Of a DNA stretch of 46,851 bases, positions 1-7,785 are shown piece after piece. This DNA is from Roseovarius sp. Its GTDB lineage: Bacteria > Pseudomonadota > Alphaproteobacteria > Rhodobacterales > Rhodobacteraceae. How positions within the stretch are numbered: the stretch's first letter is position 1; the number at the start of each line of letters is the position of its first letter. The position numbers were made by a program, and so were the translations under genes. The notes below the pieces were generated by a model that saw only the letters and a list, made by a program, of their open reading frames with translations, was not told the origin of the DNA and made no database searches. The stretch covers positions 1 to 46,851 of the forward strand of contig JAPOTF010000145.1 in the NCBI GenBank assembly GCA_026709325.1, written 5' to 3'.

Positions 1-1
1 C

Positions 2-211
2 AAACCCATGGAGTTACGAGAGTTTCTGGCAATTCTCTATAATCGGTACGGGATTGTAATTGGTCCTCAAGAAGCATGCAAGGCGTTTGGTCGCATACAA
101 GTTGAGCGATATAAAAATAATCTGGCGGCATTGGAAAGCCGTTTGGCAGATTTGGCTTTATCAGAGAGATTGTCGGATGATTGCGCTTTTGTAATCAACC
201 CATATAGGTGA
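2..211 (+). CDS. C-terminal end of an unidentified protein, cut by the left window edge
   Basis: The reading frame is open to the first base, so the ATG at position 8 may be internal and the true start may lie outside the window. The visible ~69 residues include an RYGIVIGP segment, then a helix-rich stretch rich in Leu, Arg and Lys, and end with a SDDCAFVINPYR-like tail. That pattern would suit a small helical or winged-helix C-terminal domain, but this is inference and I do not recognise the family. The stop codon is 3 nt before the start of the giant FtsK-type gene, and the AGGTGA around the stop can serve as its ribosome-binding site. The two are therefore probably translationally coupled and belong to one operon. 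The A+T-rich composition matches the downstream gene. Confidence 0.6.
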   Translation, partial: KPMELREFLAILYNRYGIVIGPQEACKAFGRIQVERYKNNLAALESRLADLALSERLSDDCAFVINPYR

Positions 212-214
212 AAC

Positions 215-3200
215 ATGGATAACATAATGACTAGCGAAATAGCTGGAAAATCCTCTGATTTCAGCAAATCATGTAAATCCAATTTGGCCGCGACTGTTTT
301 ATGGGACATTGTTTGCAATGCAATTTGCAATGAAAATAGTTCGAATTCCAGTTCTGACCGAATAATATTTATGTTAAGTGATTTAAAACCTGAATTGCTG
401 TATGCCATTGCCCATAACGTTCCTTCACGTATAGATGAGCGAAAAGTCAATCTGAAAATCAATCGTTATGCCGTTGGGGAATTGAAATCGTCATTTATGA
501 AATTGGAATCGTCACTAGGCTATAGTATCCTAACTAATCTTAATGCAGTTGAAATCCGAAACAAGGCAGTTGAAATCCAAAACATTGGAGATAACATTGT
601 TGTATTTGCGCCCTCGGAGGAGGAGAAAGAGGGAAATGGCGCATCACTTAAGGATATTGCAAGAATTGATGAATATAGGATTATTGCCAACACTGATAAA
701 TGGCTGGAAATTCTAAAAGAAACTCATGGTCCCGAAGCATATTTGAAAAACGCACTAATAGGTTTGATGGAGTCGGAGATTTTCTTGGATCTTGATATGT
801 GGGTTGATTTTATTTGTTCACTTAAATCCCAGGGATTTAGCTCATCTGTAGATAACAGAATCAAACAGGCAATGCCATCATTGAGAATTCCTTTGAATGG
901 GATAGTGAAATTGCCAGTTTACAAGGAGAATACAAGGACTTCAGAAAGAGATTTTAATATGGCCTTCCGAGATGCACGCCAAAATGCGGGTGTTTATGTT
1001 ACATTGATGAATCCGAAGCAGGAGCGCGTTGATATTGAAGAGGTGCGAGATAAAATTGACAGTTTTCCACATAAAGGAGATGAAGAAACATTATCCGCAT
1101 TAAGCATTGCTAGAGAACTGATTGAAGATGCGGAAAACATTCGACCAAATGGCTGGCGAGATTCACAGAGAAATTTTTGCGAAAAAGTATCGTGGGAAGA
1201 AGTTGGAATAAATATCTTTGATGGTGGAAAAAAAGTAAATTCACAAAATTTGGGTAAACAAACACTTGAGTTTATTGCAGGTAATTATTCCAACGATGTA
1301 AATGATGAAGATAGGACTTTACTGAACTCTCTGCCCAATACGGCACCAAAAGAACCGCGAGAAGAGGAGGTGGAATTCTTTTACAGGTGGCAGGAGCGTC
1401 TAAACCATCCAAAATCAATGCCATTGTTTAAGAAATGGCAAAAGAGACTATTCTCAAGGGAAGTGATTGGCCATGATCTTATATCTGCTTTTGCGGAAGG
1501 TTTTGAAGCCCTTATCGTGGCTGCGGGCGATGTTGTTAACAGCTTGGAAAAACCTCATGTTCTTATACGCACAACGCATCATAACAAGGAAATGTATTGG
1601 GATGATATTGACAAAGAGGTTTTGCATCTTTTTCGCTTTGAACTGAATTGCGTTAGGAAACTTGCGGAAGATCATGTCACGTGGGATTTGGATGCGGCAT
1701 TTAGATCCAGCAAAAATCTCGAATCACTAGCAAATGAAGCCAGAAAAATTGATTTAGAACTTTATCTTGTGGAAAAATCTGAAATTGCAGATTTGGGAGG
1801 TCTCAAAACACCTTCAAGCAAAGCCCCTCGCGTAAAAGTTATATGGCAACCGGGGATGAAAAAACCGAAAGACGAACCGATAAGTCTCTCACTTGCGAAC
1901 GATCTGAAAGAATTGTCTCAGTGCATTAACCATCAGGAATACATCTTCCAGAGCCTTACATATTCTCCAAAATCCGCCGGAACGGAGACTGGAATTTCAC
2001 CAGTAAGTCTGAATGATCGCAACTCGTTTGCAGATGTTCTGCACGGCCATGATGGCAAAACCTATGATGCGGGAGTCAAGCTTAGGACAAATCTATTTGA
2101 AGAGATTAACACAAAAATGGAAGCGCTAAAAGACAACAAAAACATTTTGGAAAATGACATTTCAAGGCTGCGGACAGCCATATCCGAATTTAATGCGAAA
2201 TTCCATGCCGCAATCAGGAAGATTGTGGATGATCCCATAGAGGCATTTTGTTCTGATGAAATTGCAAATCAGGCGGAGGCGTTTGGTGATCTCTGCAAGG
2301 CGGGCCGTCTTCCAGTCGAGGCAGGAAACATTGGAAATGAAATTCGGTCTTTAATTGGCCAGATCGGCATAATCAATTCAAATGATGCTGAGCCAATGGC
2401 CATAATTCCCGCATGGCATCCTTTGAGACTGGCGGAACGATATGGAAAAATAAGAGAACTGGGGGCATTCCTCGATCAGGTGCTGTCTTCGGAAAAGGCA
2501 ATGTCTGAGGCGGATTTATCCATTGCTTTTCAAGGGTATAGAGTTGCACGCTCGCGGTGGGTGTTTCCAGAGGTCGCATATGTTGGAGACAAAACTCTGG
2601 TTTCGGTTGAAGACCTGAACGGGTATAGCCTCATGGCGCCGGCAAGCAAGATTGCAAATAATCAGGAAGCGCTTGAAGCGTCCGCGCAAAGTGCCGCAAG
2701 CGAGTTTATAAAATGCGTGGACAGATATCTTGATATATATCCTCATGAGGAAACGAACCTGTCAGCGGGAATAATTGACTCCGAGAGCTTGTCGCTTCCA
2801 GGCAAAATAGCCAGGGAAATGGCGCAAAGACTGCATGGCAAACCCAATTTGCGCTGTGATCTGGTTATAACGCATAGCGATCAGGAACGCATGAGAACAA
2901 TATATAAAAATCAGAATATAAGACTTGGGGCGGAAAACATTAGCGCGACGGCAAAGGGATTTTTATCTAGATTGCGTGTCGATGTGAAACCCAATTCCAC
3001 CTTTGGAAGTCCAGATGATGATGTTCCCGATCTTGACATGGTTTTCCTGCATGACGTAATTGGCCGATTGGCCATACCGGAGTGGGAATTGGAGCCCGGA
3101 AGTTCTGATGGCTTGGAGCATAATTTCGACATGTCGCTAGCGCAACGAACGAGGCGGAGGATAGGTCATGAAAATGCTTCGATTGGCGGAATATACCTCA

Positions 3201-5731
3201 CATTGCCTCAACCGCCACGCGCTGTGGCTCGCTATCAGGATATGATATATGAAATTTCCAGAAGAGCTTTTCTACCGACGGATTCTCATGCCGTGCTTGT
3301 AAGGCAGATTAATTCCTCCAATGACATTGTACGCAAACTAATCGAGAAAGCACATAATCTTGCGGAATGGGTTGTTTCATTCGACAAGGTTACAAGCAAG
3401 GCATTGCTTAGGCACTGCGGTGTGAAAATCATAAATGACATTTCCCTGCCGGGTTCTGAAGAGCGTGTAATAATAAGTTCTCGCCGCCATGACTCCCGAT
3501 TAACTGGAAATATCGAAAACGACATTAAGAAAGCTTGCAATGTCGATGCGGGTGTCGCAAAAAACTATGCGGGAAAAATTGTCAACGACATACTTAAGGT
3601 ATCAGGTCAGAAGATACTCTCCGCCGCATGTTATGAAAACAGATCCAAGGAATTGATTGGCCTTGGAATCATGCGCGCGTGGATGGAATCCACCATAAAA
3701 AGCGCAACGACAGGCAAGCCGTTTTGGATTTCACTTGATGATTTTCGCAACTGGTTTATGTCCGAAAAGGGTCACGTAGCCGATGCAGTTGCCATTTCAA
3801 TTGAAGACAGTGGCTCGGATTTTCAGATATTTATGCACGTAGGTGAAGCAAAATTTGTTGAGAAGGCACTTGAACATGAAAAGCAAAATGAAGCCGAGCG
3901 GCAGGTAATCGCATCAGTTGAACGGTTTACCCGCTTGTTTATTGACAATGAAGAAGACATTTCCCGTACTGCCGCATGCGCGCGTCTTGCCGAGTTGCTT
4001 GTCAATCTTGAAGGTGTTAACGAGAGATTTGCGAATTCTGTCCGCCGAACGAAATTTTTTGATGATTTATACTCTGGAAATGTGAATTTTCATATATGTG
4101 GCGAAGCCGTGATTTGCATTCACGACAATCACGATCTTCAATTGGAGATCAAATCCAATGATGAAATGGATCATATTAGATCCGCAATTCTCACGAAGCA
4201 TCAAATTCAGCATGTGTTAAAGCGATTGGCAAATAACGAGGTTCCCGATTGTGAAAATATGGAAAAGCTTAAATGGCACTCAGGTAATGCCGGTCAAGAT
4301 GACAAAATTCCCGGCCCCGCAAGAGATAACGATTTAGGGCGGAAAAAAGAGAATTCCGCCTTGGATGATGCAATTAAGGATCGGGATATTGGAGACGCGA
4401 GCGTCTCATGTGAAAAAAGCGAAAATCAGGTTCATGAACATGCCAAGGCCGCGGAAGATCGGCCCAAAGTGGAAAACAATTCGAGGATCGTGAAGGAATC
4501 GCCTCAACTTTTTCCGGTGCCAATGGCCAAAATCCTTTGGAACATGGTTGAAAACGAGCATGGCGCCATTGACGATTCCAGATCTCGGAAATGGGCCGAG
4601 GAAAAATCTCAGGAAGTGCAGAGGGCATTGAGTCATTTTGGCATGAAAGCGGAATTTTCCAACCCGAAATTTCGTTTAACCCCAAATGGCGCTCTTGTTT
4701 CATTCAAGGGTAATTCCACTCTGACCACGACAACAATTGAAAAGCGAAAGAGCGAGTTTTTAACCACTTACGGCATTGATGTGCTGGACATACGTCCGGG
4801 ACTTGGAAAAATATCCATATTCATCAGACGTGAAAAAAGAGCAAAAGTGCCATTGGCGTCCACTTTGCTCAAAGGCAGTTGGCCTGACCGCAACCCCGGG
4901 GTTTGCACTTCTTTTCTGATTGGCGCGCGCGAAGACGATGATCGCATGCTATATCTTAATTTGACCGAGCCGAATGCGGGATATGAAAGACATGGGCCGC
5001 ACACTCTTATTGCCGGAGAGACGGGAAGCGGAAAGGGAATCTTGATACAATGCCTGCTGCTTCAGTTGATTGCGTTTAACAATCCGAAGACCGCCGAATT
5101 AATTCTGGTGGATCCGAAGAAGGGCGTTGATTTTTACTGGTTGAAAAATGCGCCTCACATGCAATCGCCAATAATTACGGAAATTGATGATGCCGTTAAA
5201 TTGTTCCAGGAACTGGTATCAAAGATGGACGAGCGATATAAACTGCTGGAGTCGCGAAATGTATCAAACATAGATCAGTATAACGAAAAGGCGGGTTCAT
5301 CCGGGCAAATGTCTCGGATATTTGTTGTTCATGATGAACTCGGAGCCTGGATGGCTCAAAACAATGATTACCAAAAAGAAGTTTTGTCTACCGTTTCAAA
5401 TCTTGGCATGAAAGCTCGCGCGGCCGGGATTCACCTTATACTGATTACACAACGTGCGGACGCAGATGCCGTTCCCACTAGATTGCGGGACAACATGGGC
5501 AATCGATTCTGTTTAAAAGTTCAAAATTCAACTGGTTCAAAAATGGTTCTCGGAATGGGCGGAGCGGAAAAGCTGCTGGGTAAAGGCCATCTTGCATGCA
5601 TATGTTCAAATGAACCAATGCCATCCGGTCAGGAGTTTTTCGTTGTTCAAGTGCCATTCGCGGAACCGGAGGATATGAATCTTTTGGCAGAGGCCGCCAT
5701 AAAATATTGGAGCGACCATCGGATCGGTTAA
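215..5731 (+). CDS. Giant FtsK/SpoIIIE-type ATPase with a candidate PD-(D/E)XK nuclease motif
   Basis: The product is 1838 aa. The first ~1150 residues match no family I can name; a WHPLRLAERYG motif lies at about residues 734-744. Around residues 1187-1214 a hydrophobic strand pattern contains D1190 and then the GEAKF motif (E1211, K1213), as expected for a PD-(D/E)XK nuclease core. Residues ~1354-1432 form a charged linker. From about 1437 the sequence follows FtsK alpha and beta motor domains: Walker A GETGSGKG at 1601-1608 (Lys1607), a VDPKKG segment at D1633, Walker B ending D1707-E1708, then an ITQRAD segment and the FtsK-typical GGAEKLLGKG. No N-terminal membrane segments are visible, unlike cell-division FtsK. 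Large ATPases of this build occur in DNA-modification-linked restriction systems such as DptH/DndH; that comparison is architectural only. A+T-rich composition suggests transfer. The motor assignment is firm, the nuclease plausible and the biological role inferred. Confidence 0.85.
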   Translation: MDNIMTSEIAGKSSDFSKSCKSNLAATVLWDIVCNAICNENSSNSSSDRIIFMLSDLKPELLYAIAHNVPSRIDERKVNLKINRYAVGELKSSFMKLESSLGYSILTNLNAVEIRNKAVEIQNIGDNIVVFAPSEEEKEGNGASLKDIARIDEYRIIANTDKWLEILKETHGPEAYLKNALIGLMESEIFLDLDMWVDFICSLKSQGFSSSVDNRIKQAMPSLRIPLNGIVKLPVYKENTRTSERDFNMAFRDARQNAGVYVTLMNPKQERVDIEEVRDKIDSFPHKGDEETLSALSIARELIEDAENIRPNGWRDSQRNFCEKVSWEEVGINIFDGGKKVNSQNLGKQTLEFIAGNYSNDVNDEDRTLLNSLPNTAPKEPREEEVEFFYRWQERLNHPKSMPLFKKWQKRLFSREVIGHDLISAFAEGFEALIVAAGDVVNSLEKPHVLIRTTHHNKEMYWDDIDKEVLHLFRFELNCVRKLAEDHVTWDLDAAFRSSKNLESLANEARKIDLELYLVEKSEIADLGGLKTPSSKAPRVKVIWQPGMKKPKDEPISLSLANDLKELSQCINHQEYIFQSLTYSPKSAGTETGISPVSLNDRNSFADVLHGHDGKTYDAGVKLRTNLFEEINTKMEALKDNKNILENDISRLRTAISEFNAKFHAAIRKIVDDPIEAFCSDEIANQAEAFGDLCKAGRLPVEAGNIGNEIRSLIGQIGIINSNDAEPMAIIPAWHPLRLAERYGKIRELGAFLDQVLSSEKAMSEADLSIAFQGYRVARSRWVFPEVAYVGDKTLVSVEDLNGYSLMAPASKIANNQEALEASAQSAASEFIKCVDRYLDIYPHEETNLSAGIIDSESLSLPGKIAREMAQRLHGKPNLRCDLVITHSDQERMRTIYKNQNIRLGAENISATAKGFLSRLRVDVKPNSTFGSPDDDVPDLDMVFLHDVIGRLAIPEWELEPGSSDGLEHNFDMSLAQRTRRRIGHENASIGGIYLTLPQPPRAVARYQDMIYEISRRAFLPTDSHAVLVRQINSSNDIVRKLIEKAHNLAEWVVSFDKVTSKALLRHCGVKIINDISLPGSEERVIISSRRHDSRLTGNIENDIKKACNVDAGVAKNYAGKIVNDILKVSGQKILSAACYENRSKELIGLGIMRAWMESTIKSATTGKPFWISLDDFRNWFMSEKGHVADAVAISIEDSGSDFQIFMHVGEAKFVEKALEHEKQNEAERQVIASVERFTRLFIDNEEDISRTAACARLAELLVNLEGVNERFANSVRRTKFFDDLYSGNVNFHICGEAVICIHDNHDLQLEIKSNDEMDHIRSAILTKHQIQHVLKRLANNEVPDCENMEKLKWHSGNAGQDDKIPGPARDNDLGRKKENSALDDAIKDRDIGDASVSCEKSENQVHEHAKAAEDRPKVENNSRIVKESPQLFPVPMAKILWNMVENEHGAIDDSRSRKWAEEKSQEVQRALSHFGMKAEFSNPKFRLTPNGALVSFKGNSTLTTTTIEKRKSEFLTTYGIDVLDIRPGLGKISIFIRREKRAKVPLASTLLKGSWPDRNPGVCTSFLIGAREDDDRMLYLNLTEPNAGYERHGPHTLIAGETGSGKGILIQCLLLQLIAFNNPKTAELILVDPKKGVDFYWLKNAPHMQSPIITEIDDAVKLFQELVSKMDERYKLLESRNVSNIDQYNEKAGSSGQMSRIFVVHDELGAWMAQNNDYQKEVLSTVSNLGMKARAAGIHLILITQRADADAVPTRLRDNMGNRFCLKVQNSTGSKMVLGMGGAEKLLGKGHLACICSNEPMPSGQEFFVVQVPFAEPEDMNLLAEAAIKYWSDHRIG
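545..584 (+). repeat. 19-bp near-perfect direct repeat inside the giant gene
   Basis: Two copies of a 19-bp unit lie at 545-563 and 566-584, offset by 21 bp with one mismatch (G558 versus A579). They encode a duplicated AVEI(R/Q)N segment in the N-terminal region. The in-frame 7-codon offset indicates a recent tandem duplication. Confidence 0.9.
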
Positions 5732-5799
5732 TTGCATTTGAATTTATGTTGGCCATTGAATCCAATATGATTTACCTTGTTGTCAATTAATGTGCAGAT

Positions 5800-6210
5800 G
5801 TGGAGTATAATCCGCCAATATCCAATATAATGCCAAATCCATTCTTTACCGATTATGCGGCATGCCACATAATCAAAAAGGAAAGCGGGCGATATAAATG
5901 GGTTTTCCAAACATTGCATTTGCCGTCGGAATGGATTTCTCCGTGGATGCATGAGGCTTATACAGTTGGAGCTTTCCGTTCCGATGTCGCGCAAACTGCA
6001 TGCTTTCCACCCGAAACTTTGAGCCTGCGAGATGCAAAGGGCAAAATTGAAGCTTTTCATGAGCATCTGGATGCCGCTCTCGACGCGGATTTAACCGCTC
6101 TTGTCAACCGGCACCGTGGACTTGAATGCCCCGATTCCCGGCAGGGGCGCTTTCAGCCTCTAATGGAATCCGATGCTTGCGCATTTGCCAGATGGCAAGA
6201 TACAGGATGA
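5800..6210 (+). CDS. Hypothetical protein, 136 aa
   Basis: This frame begins with GTG at 5800; an alternative ATG at 5830 would remove 10 residues. Neither start has a convincing ribosome-binding site. The product has a plausible soluble-protein composition, with an aromatic-rich N-terminal third (SGRYKWVFQ, EWISPWMHEAY), a helical middle with alternating acidic and basic residues, and no signal peptide or membrane segment. I do not recognise a family. It lies 68 nt after the giant FtsK-type gene on the same strand, so it could be the last gene of that cassette. Base composition is intermediate between the A+T-rich island and the GC-richer genes that follow. Being an orphan, it may also be a decayed or non-coding frame. 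Confidence 0.4.
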   Translation: MEYNPPISNIMPNPFFTDYAACHIIKKESGRYKWVFQTLHLPSEWISPWMHEAYTVGAFRSDVAQTACFPPETLSLRDAKGKIEAFHEHLDAALDADLTALVNRHRGLECPDSRQGRFQPLMESDACAFARWQDTG

Positions 6211-6333
6211 TGTGGTTGTAAATTGAATTCAGGTCGGGGAGGCGAGGCGAATTTTGCGACGTTTCCCGATAAATGGGTTTAACGTTGCCGATTTGGATTT
6301 TAGACTTAAACGGGACGCCAAATGGAGTGAAAA

Positions 6334-6735
6334 ATGATCGTCAGGACACTTGCCGAAATACTCGATACCGAAGCGCACGTAAAAGGTGAATCATTCGAAA
6401 GCCGTCGAATACTGCTGGCAAGGGACCGGCTTGGATATTCATTCCATGACACGCTTGTCAAAAAGGGAACGGTGCAGCGGCTGCAATACAAAAACCATGT
6501 TGAAGCGAATTATTGCATAGAGGGTGAAGGAGAATTGGAAGAGGCCAAAACGGGGCGTCGCTGGCAACTGAAGCCGGGAACCATGTATGTTCTCGACAAT
6601 CACGAGGAACATCTGATACATGCGACAAAATCGGATCTTCGGTTTATATGCATTTTTTCACCCGCCCTTGCCGGAAGCGAGAAGCACGACGCGGATGGCG
6701 GCTATGCCGCTCCCGATGATATATCGGCGGATTAG
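6334..6735 (+). CDS. ectC: L-ectoine synthase-like protein (EctC), lone copy
   Basis: The 133-aa product matches ectoine synthase along its whole length. EctC is a cupin that cyclises N-gamma-acetyl-L-2,4-diaminobutyrate to ectoine with loss of water. The metal ligands known from the family are present at the same numbers: Glu57 (in HVEANYCIEGEGE), Tyr85 (GTMYVLDNH) and His93. The ending HDADGGYA also fits. The start is fixed by a TGGAGTG ribosome-binding site 6-7 nt upstream. No ectA, ectB, ectD or ask gene is nearby: the gene stands alone and converges on an SDR gene 19 bp away. Solitary EctC proteins are known in bacteria without the full pathway, where they may use imported precursor, hydrolyse ectoine or act on related amino acids. 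The fold and active site are secure; the physiological reaction is open. Confidence 0.85.
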   Translation: MIVRTLAEILDTEAHVKGESFESRRILLARDRLGYSFHDTLVKKGTVQRLQYKNHVEANYCIEGEGELEEAKTGRRWQLKPGTMYVLDNHEEHLIHATKSDLRFICIFSPALAGSEKHDADGGYAAPDDISAD

Positions 6736-6754
6736 CGGAATATTTGCGGGTGGC

Positions 6755-7501
6755 TCACCACTTCTCCCCAAATGGACGGATGTCAAGCTCGTGTGTCCAT
6801 CCGTCACGCGGCTGGTGATGGAGCTGCCAGTAGACCTCCGCTATGCTCGCGGGATTCATCAGGGTGTCGGGAGGCAATGCGTCCGGGTCTGTTCCGGATT
6901 GCCGAATGCGTTCGCGAACAAATTCCGTGTCAACGCCCGCGTCAACAATAAGATGCGCGACGTGAATTCCCTTTGGGCCAAGTTCGCGGGCCATGGACTG
7001 CGCAAGCCCGCGAAGGGCGAATTTGCCCGAGGCAAAAGCGGCATATCCGGAACCGCCGCGAACCGATGCCGTTGCTCCGGTAAAGAAAATGGATCCCTTG
7101 CCGCGCTGCACCATGTATTTTGCCGCTTCCCGGCCTGTAAGAAAACCGCCCCAGGCGCACATTTCCCATACCTTCCGAAATACCCGCTCGGTGGTTTCCA
7201 GTATCGGGAATCTGACATTGCCGCCAACATTGAAAACGCAAATGTCGATCGGACCTATGTCGCGCTCAACCATTGCGAACATCTCAATGGCGGTTTCCTC
7301 CTTGCGCGAATCCCATTGAAAGCCCTGAGCGGAACCGCCGTCGGCTTCAATTTCACCAATCAGTGCCTCAAATCGTTCCATTCGACGCCGCCCCATGACA
7401 ACGTGATAGCCTCCGCTTGCGAAGCGGCGGGCAATGGCGGCGCCAATGTAGTCGCCGGCTCCCACAATCAGGCATAGCCTTTTTGACGTGTTTTGAACCA
7501 T
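6755..7501 (-). CDS. SDR-fold protein with Phe in place of the catalytic Tyr
   Basis: The 248-aa length and Rossmann fold fit the classical short-chain dehydrogenase/reductase family. A glycine motif GAGDYIG (residues 14-20) replaces the usual GxxxGxG spacing and an NVGGN segment stands where NNAG is expected. The active-site region reads FTGATAS...GYAAFASGK: the expected Tyr is Phe156, the conserved Lys160 is kept and the usual Ser position appears to be Ala143. An SDR subgroup with exactly this Phe substitution exists (SDR_c10-like), so the change is a family trait rather than damage. It may use a nearby residue such as Tyr153 or lack classical dehydrogenase activity. It is the last gene of the minus-strand molybdenum hydroxylase cluster, 8 nt after the MoaD-like gene, suggesting a dehydrogenase-type or binding role in the same pathway. 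The substrate is unknown. Confidence 0.85.
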   Translation of the reverse strand: MVQNTSKRLCLIVGAGDYIGAAIARRFASGGYHVVMGRRRMERFEALIGEIEADGGSAQGFQWDSRKEETAIEMFAMVERDIGPIDICVFNVGGNVRFPILETTERVFRKVWEMCAWGGFLTGREAAKYMVQRGKGSIFFTGATASVRGGSGYAAFASGKFALRGLAQSMARELGPKGIHVAHLIVDAGVDTEFVRERIRQSGTDPDALPPDTLMNPASIAEVYWQLHHQPRDGWTHELDIRPFGEKW

Positions 7502-7509
7502 TTTTGAAA

Positions 7510-7755
7510 CTAACCGCCCCTTAAGCGCGAAAGCAAAACCACTTCGCTGTCGGGGAATATGGGTTGAAACCAGTTGTCGTTGTATATGCGCCCGTCAATT
7601 GCAACCGAAACCCCGCGCTTCAAATGCGGCTCAATGGCCGGGTATCTGTCCGCCAGACCGTCAAGCAGCTCTCGAAGCGTTGAGGCTTCCACCTCCAGCA
7701 GCGTCTGATCGTCGGTGGCGACGGCAAGCGACCCCCAGATTTTAACCTGAACCAT
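7510..7755 (-). CDS. MoaD/ThiS-like ubiquitin-fold sulfur carrier
   Basis: The 81-aa product ends in LSRLRGG. A C-terminal Gly-Gly is the hallmark of MoaD, ThiS and related beta-grasp sulfur carriers, which are adenylated and thiocarboxylated there. The N-terminal VQVKIWGSL strand, the central LRELLDGLADRYPAIEPHL helix and the late DSEVVLLSRL strand follow the fold. It sits 30 nt after the large subunit of a molybdenum hydroxylase and 8 nt before an SDR gene, all on one strand. No MoaE or ThiF-like partner is adjacent. It could supply sulfur for the molybdopterin cofactor of the neighbouring enzyme, or serve another thiocarboxylate-dependent step; the context favours the first. The fold is confident, the exact function is not. 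Confidence 0.75.
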   Translation of the reverse strand: MVQVKIWGSLAVATDDQTLLEVEASTLRELLDGLADRYPAIEPHLKRGVSVAIDGRIYNDNWFQPIFPDSEVVLLSRLRGG

Positions 7756-7785
7756 AACGCGCCGCCGCCAATTAACGTTTGCCGC

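Noticed and set aside
6620-7477. Plus-strand open frame of about 285 codons opposite the SDR gene
   Set aside because: The opposite strand codes for a full SDR with motifs in order. The product here is rich in Arg, Cys and Gly without a recognisable fold.
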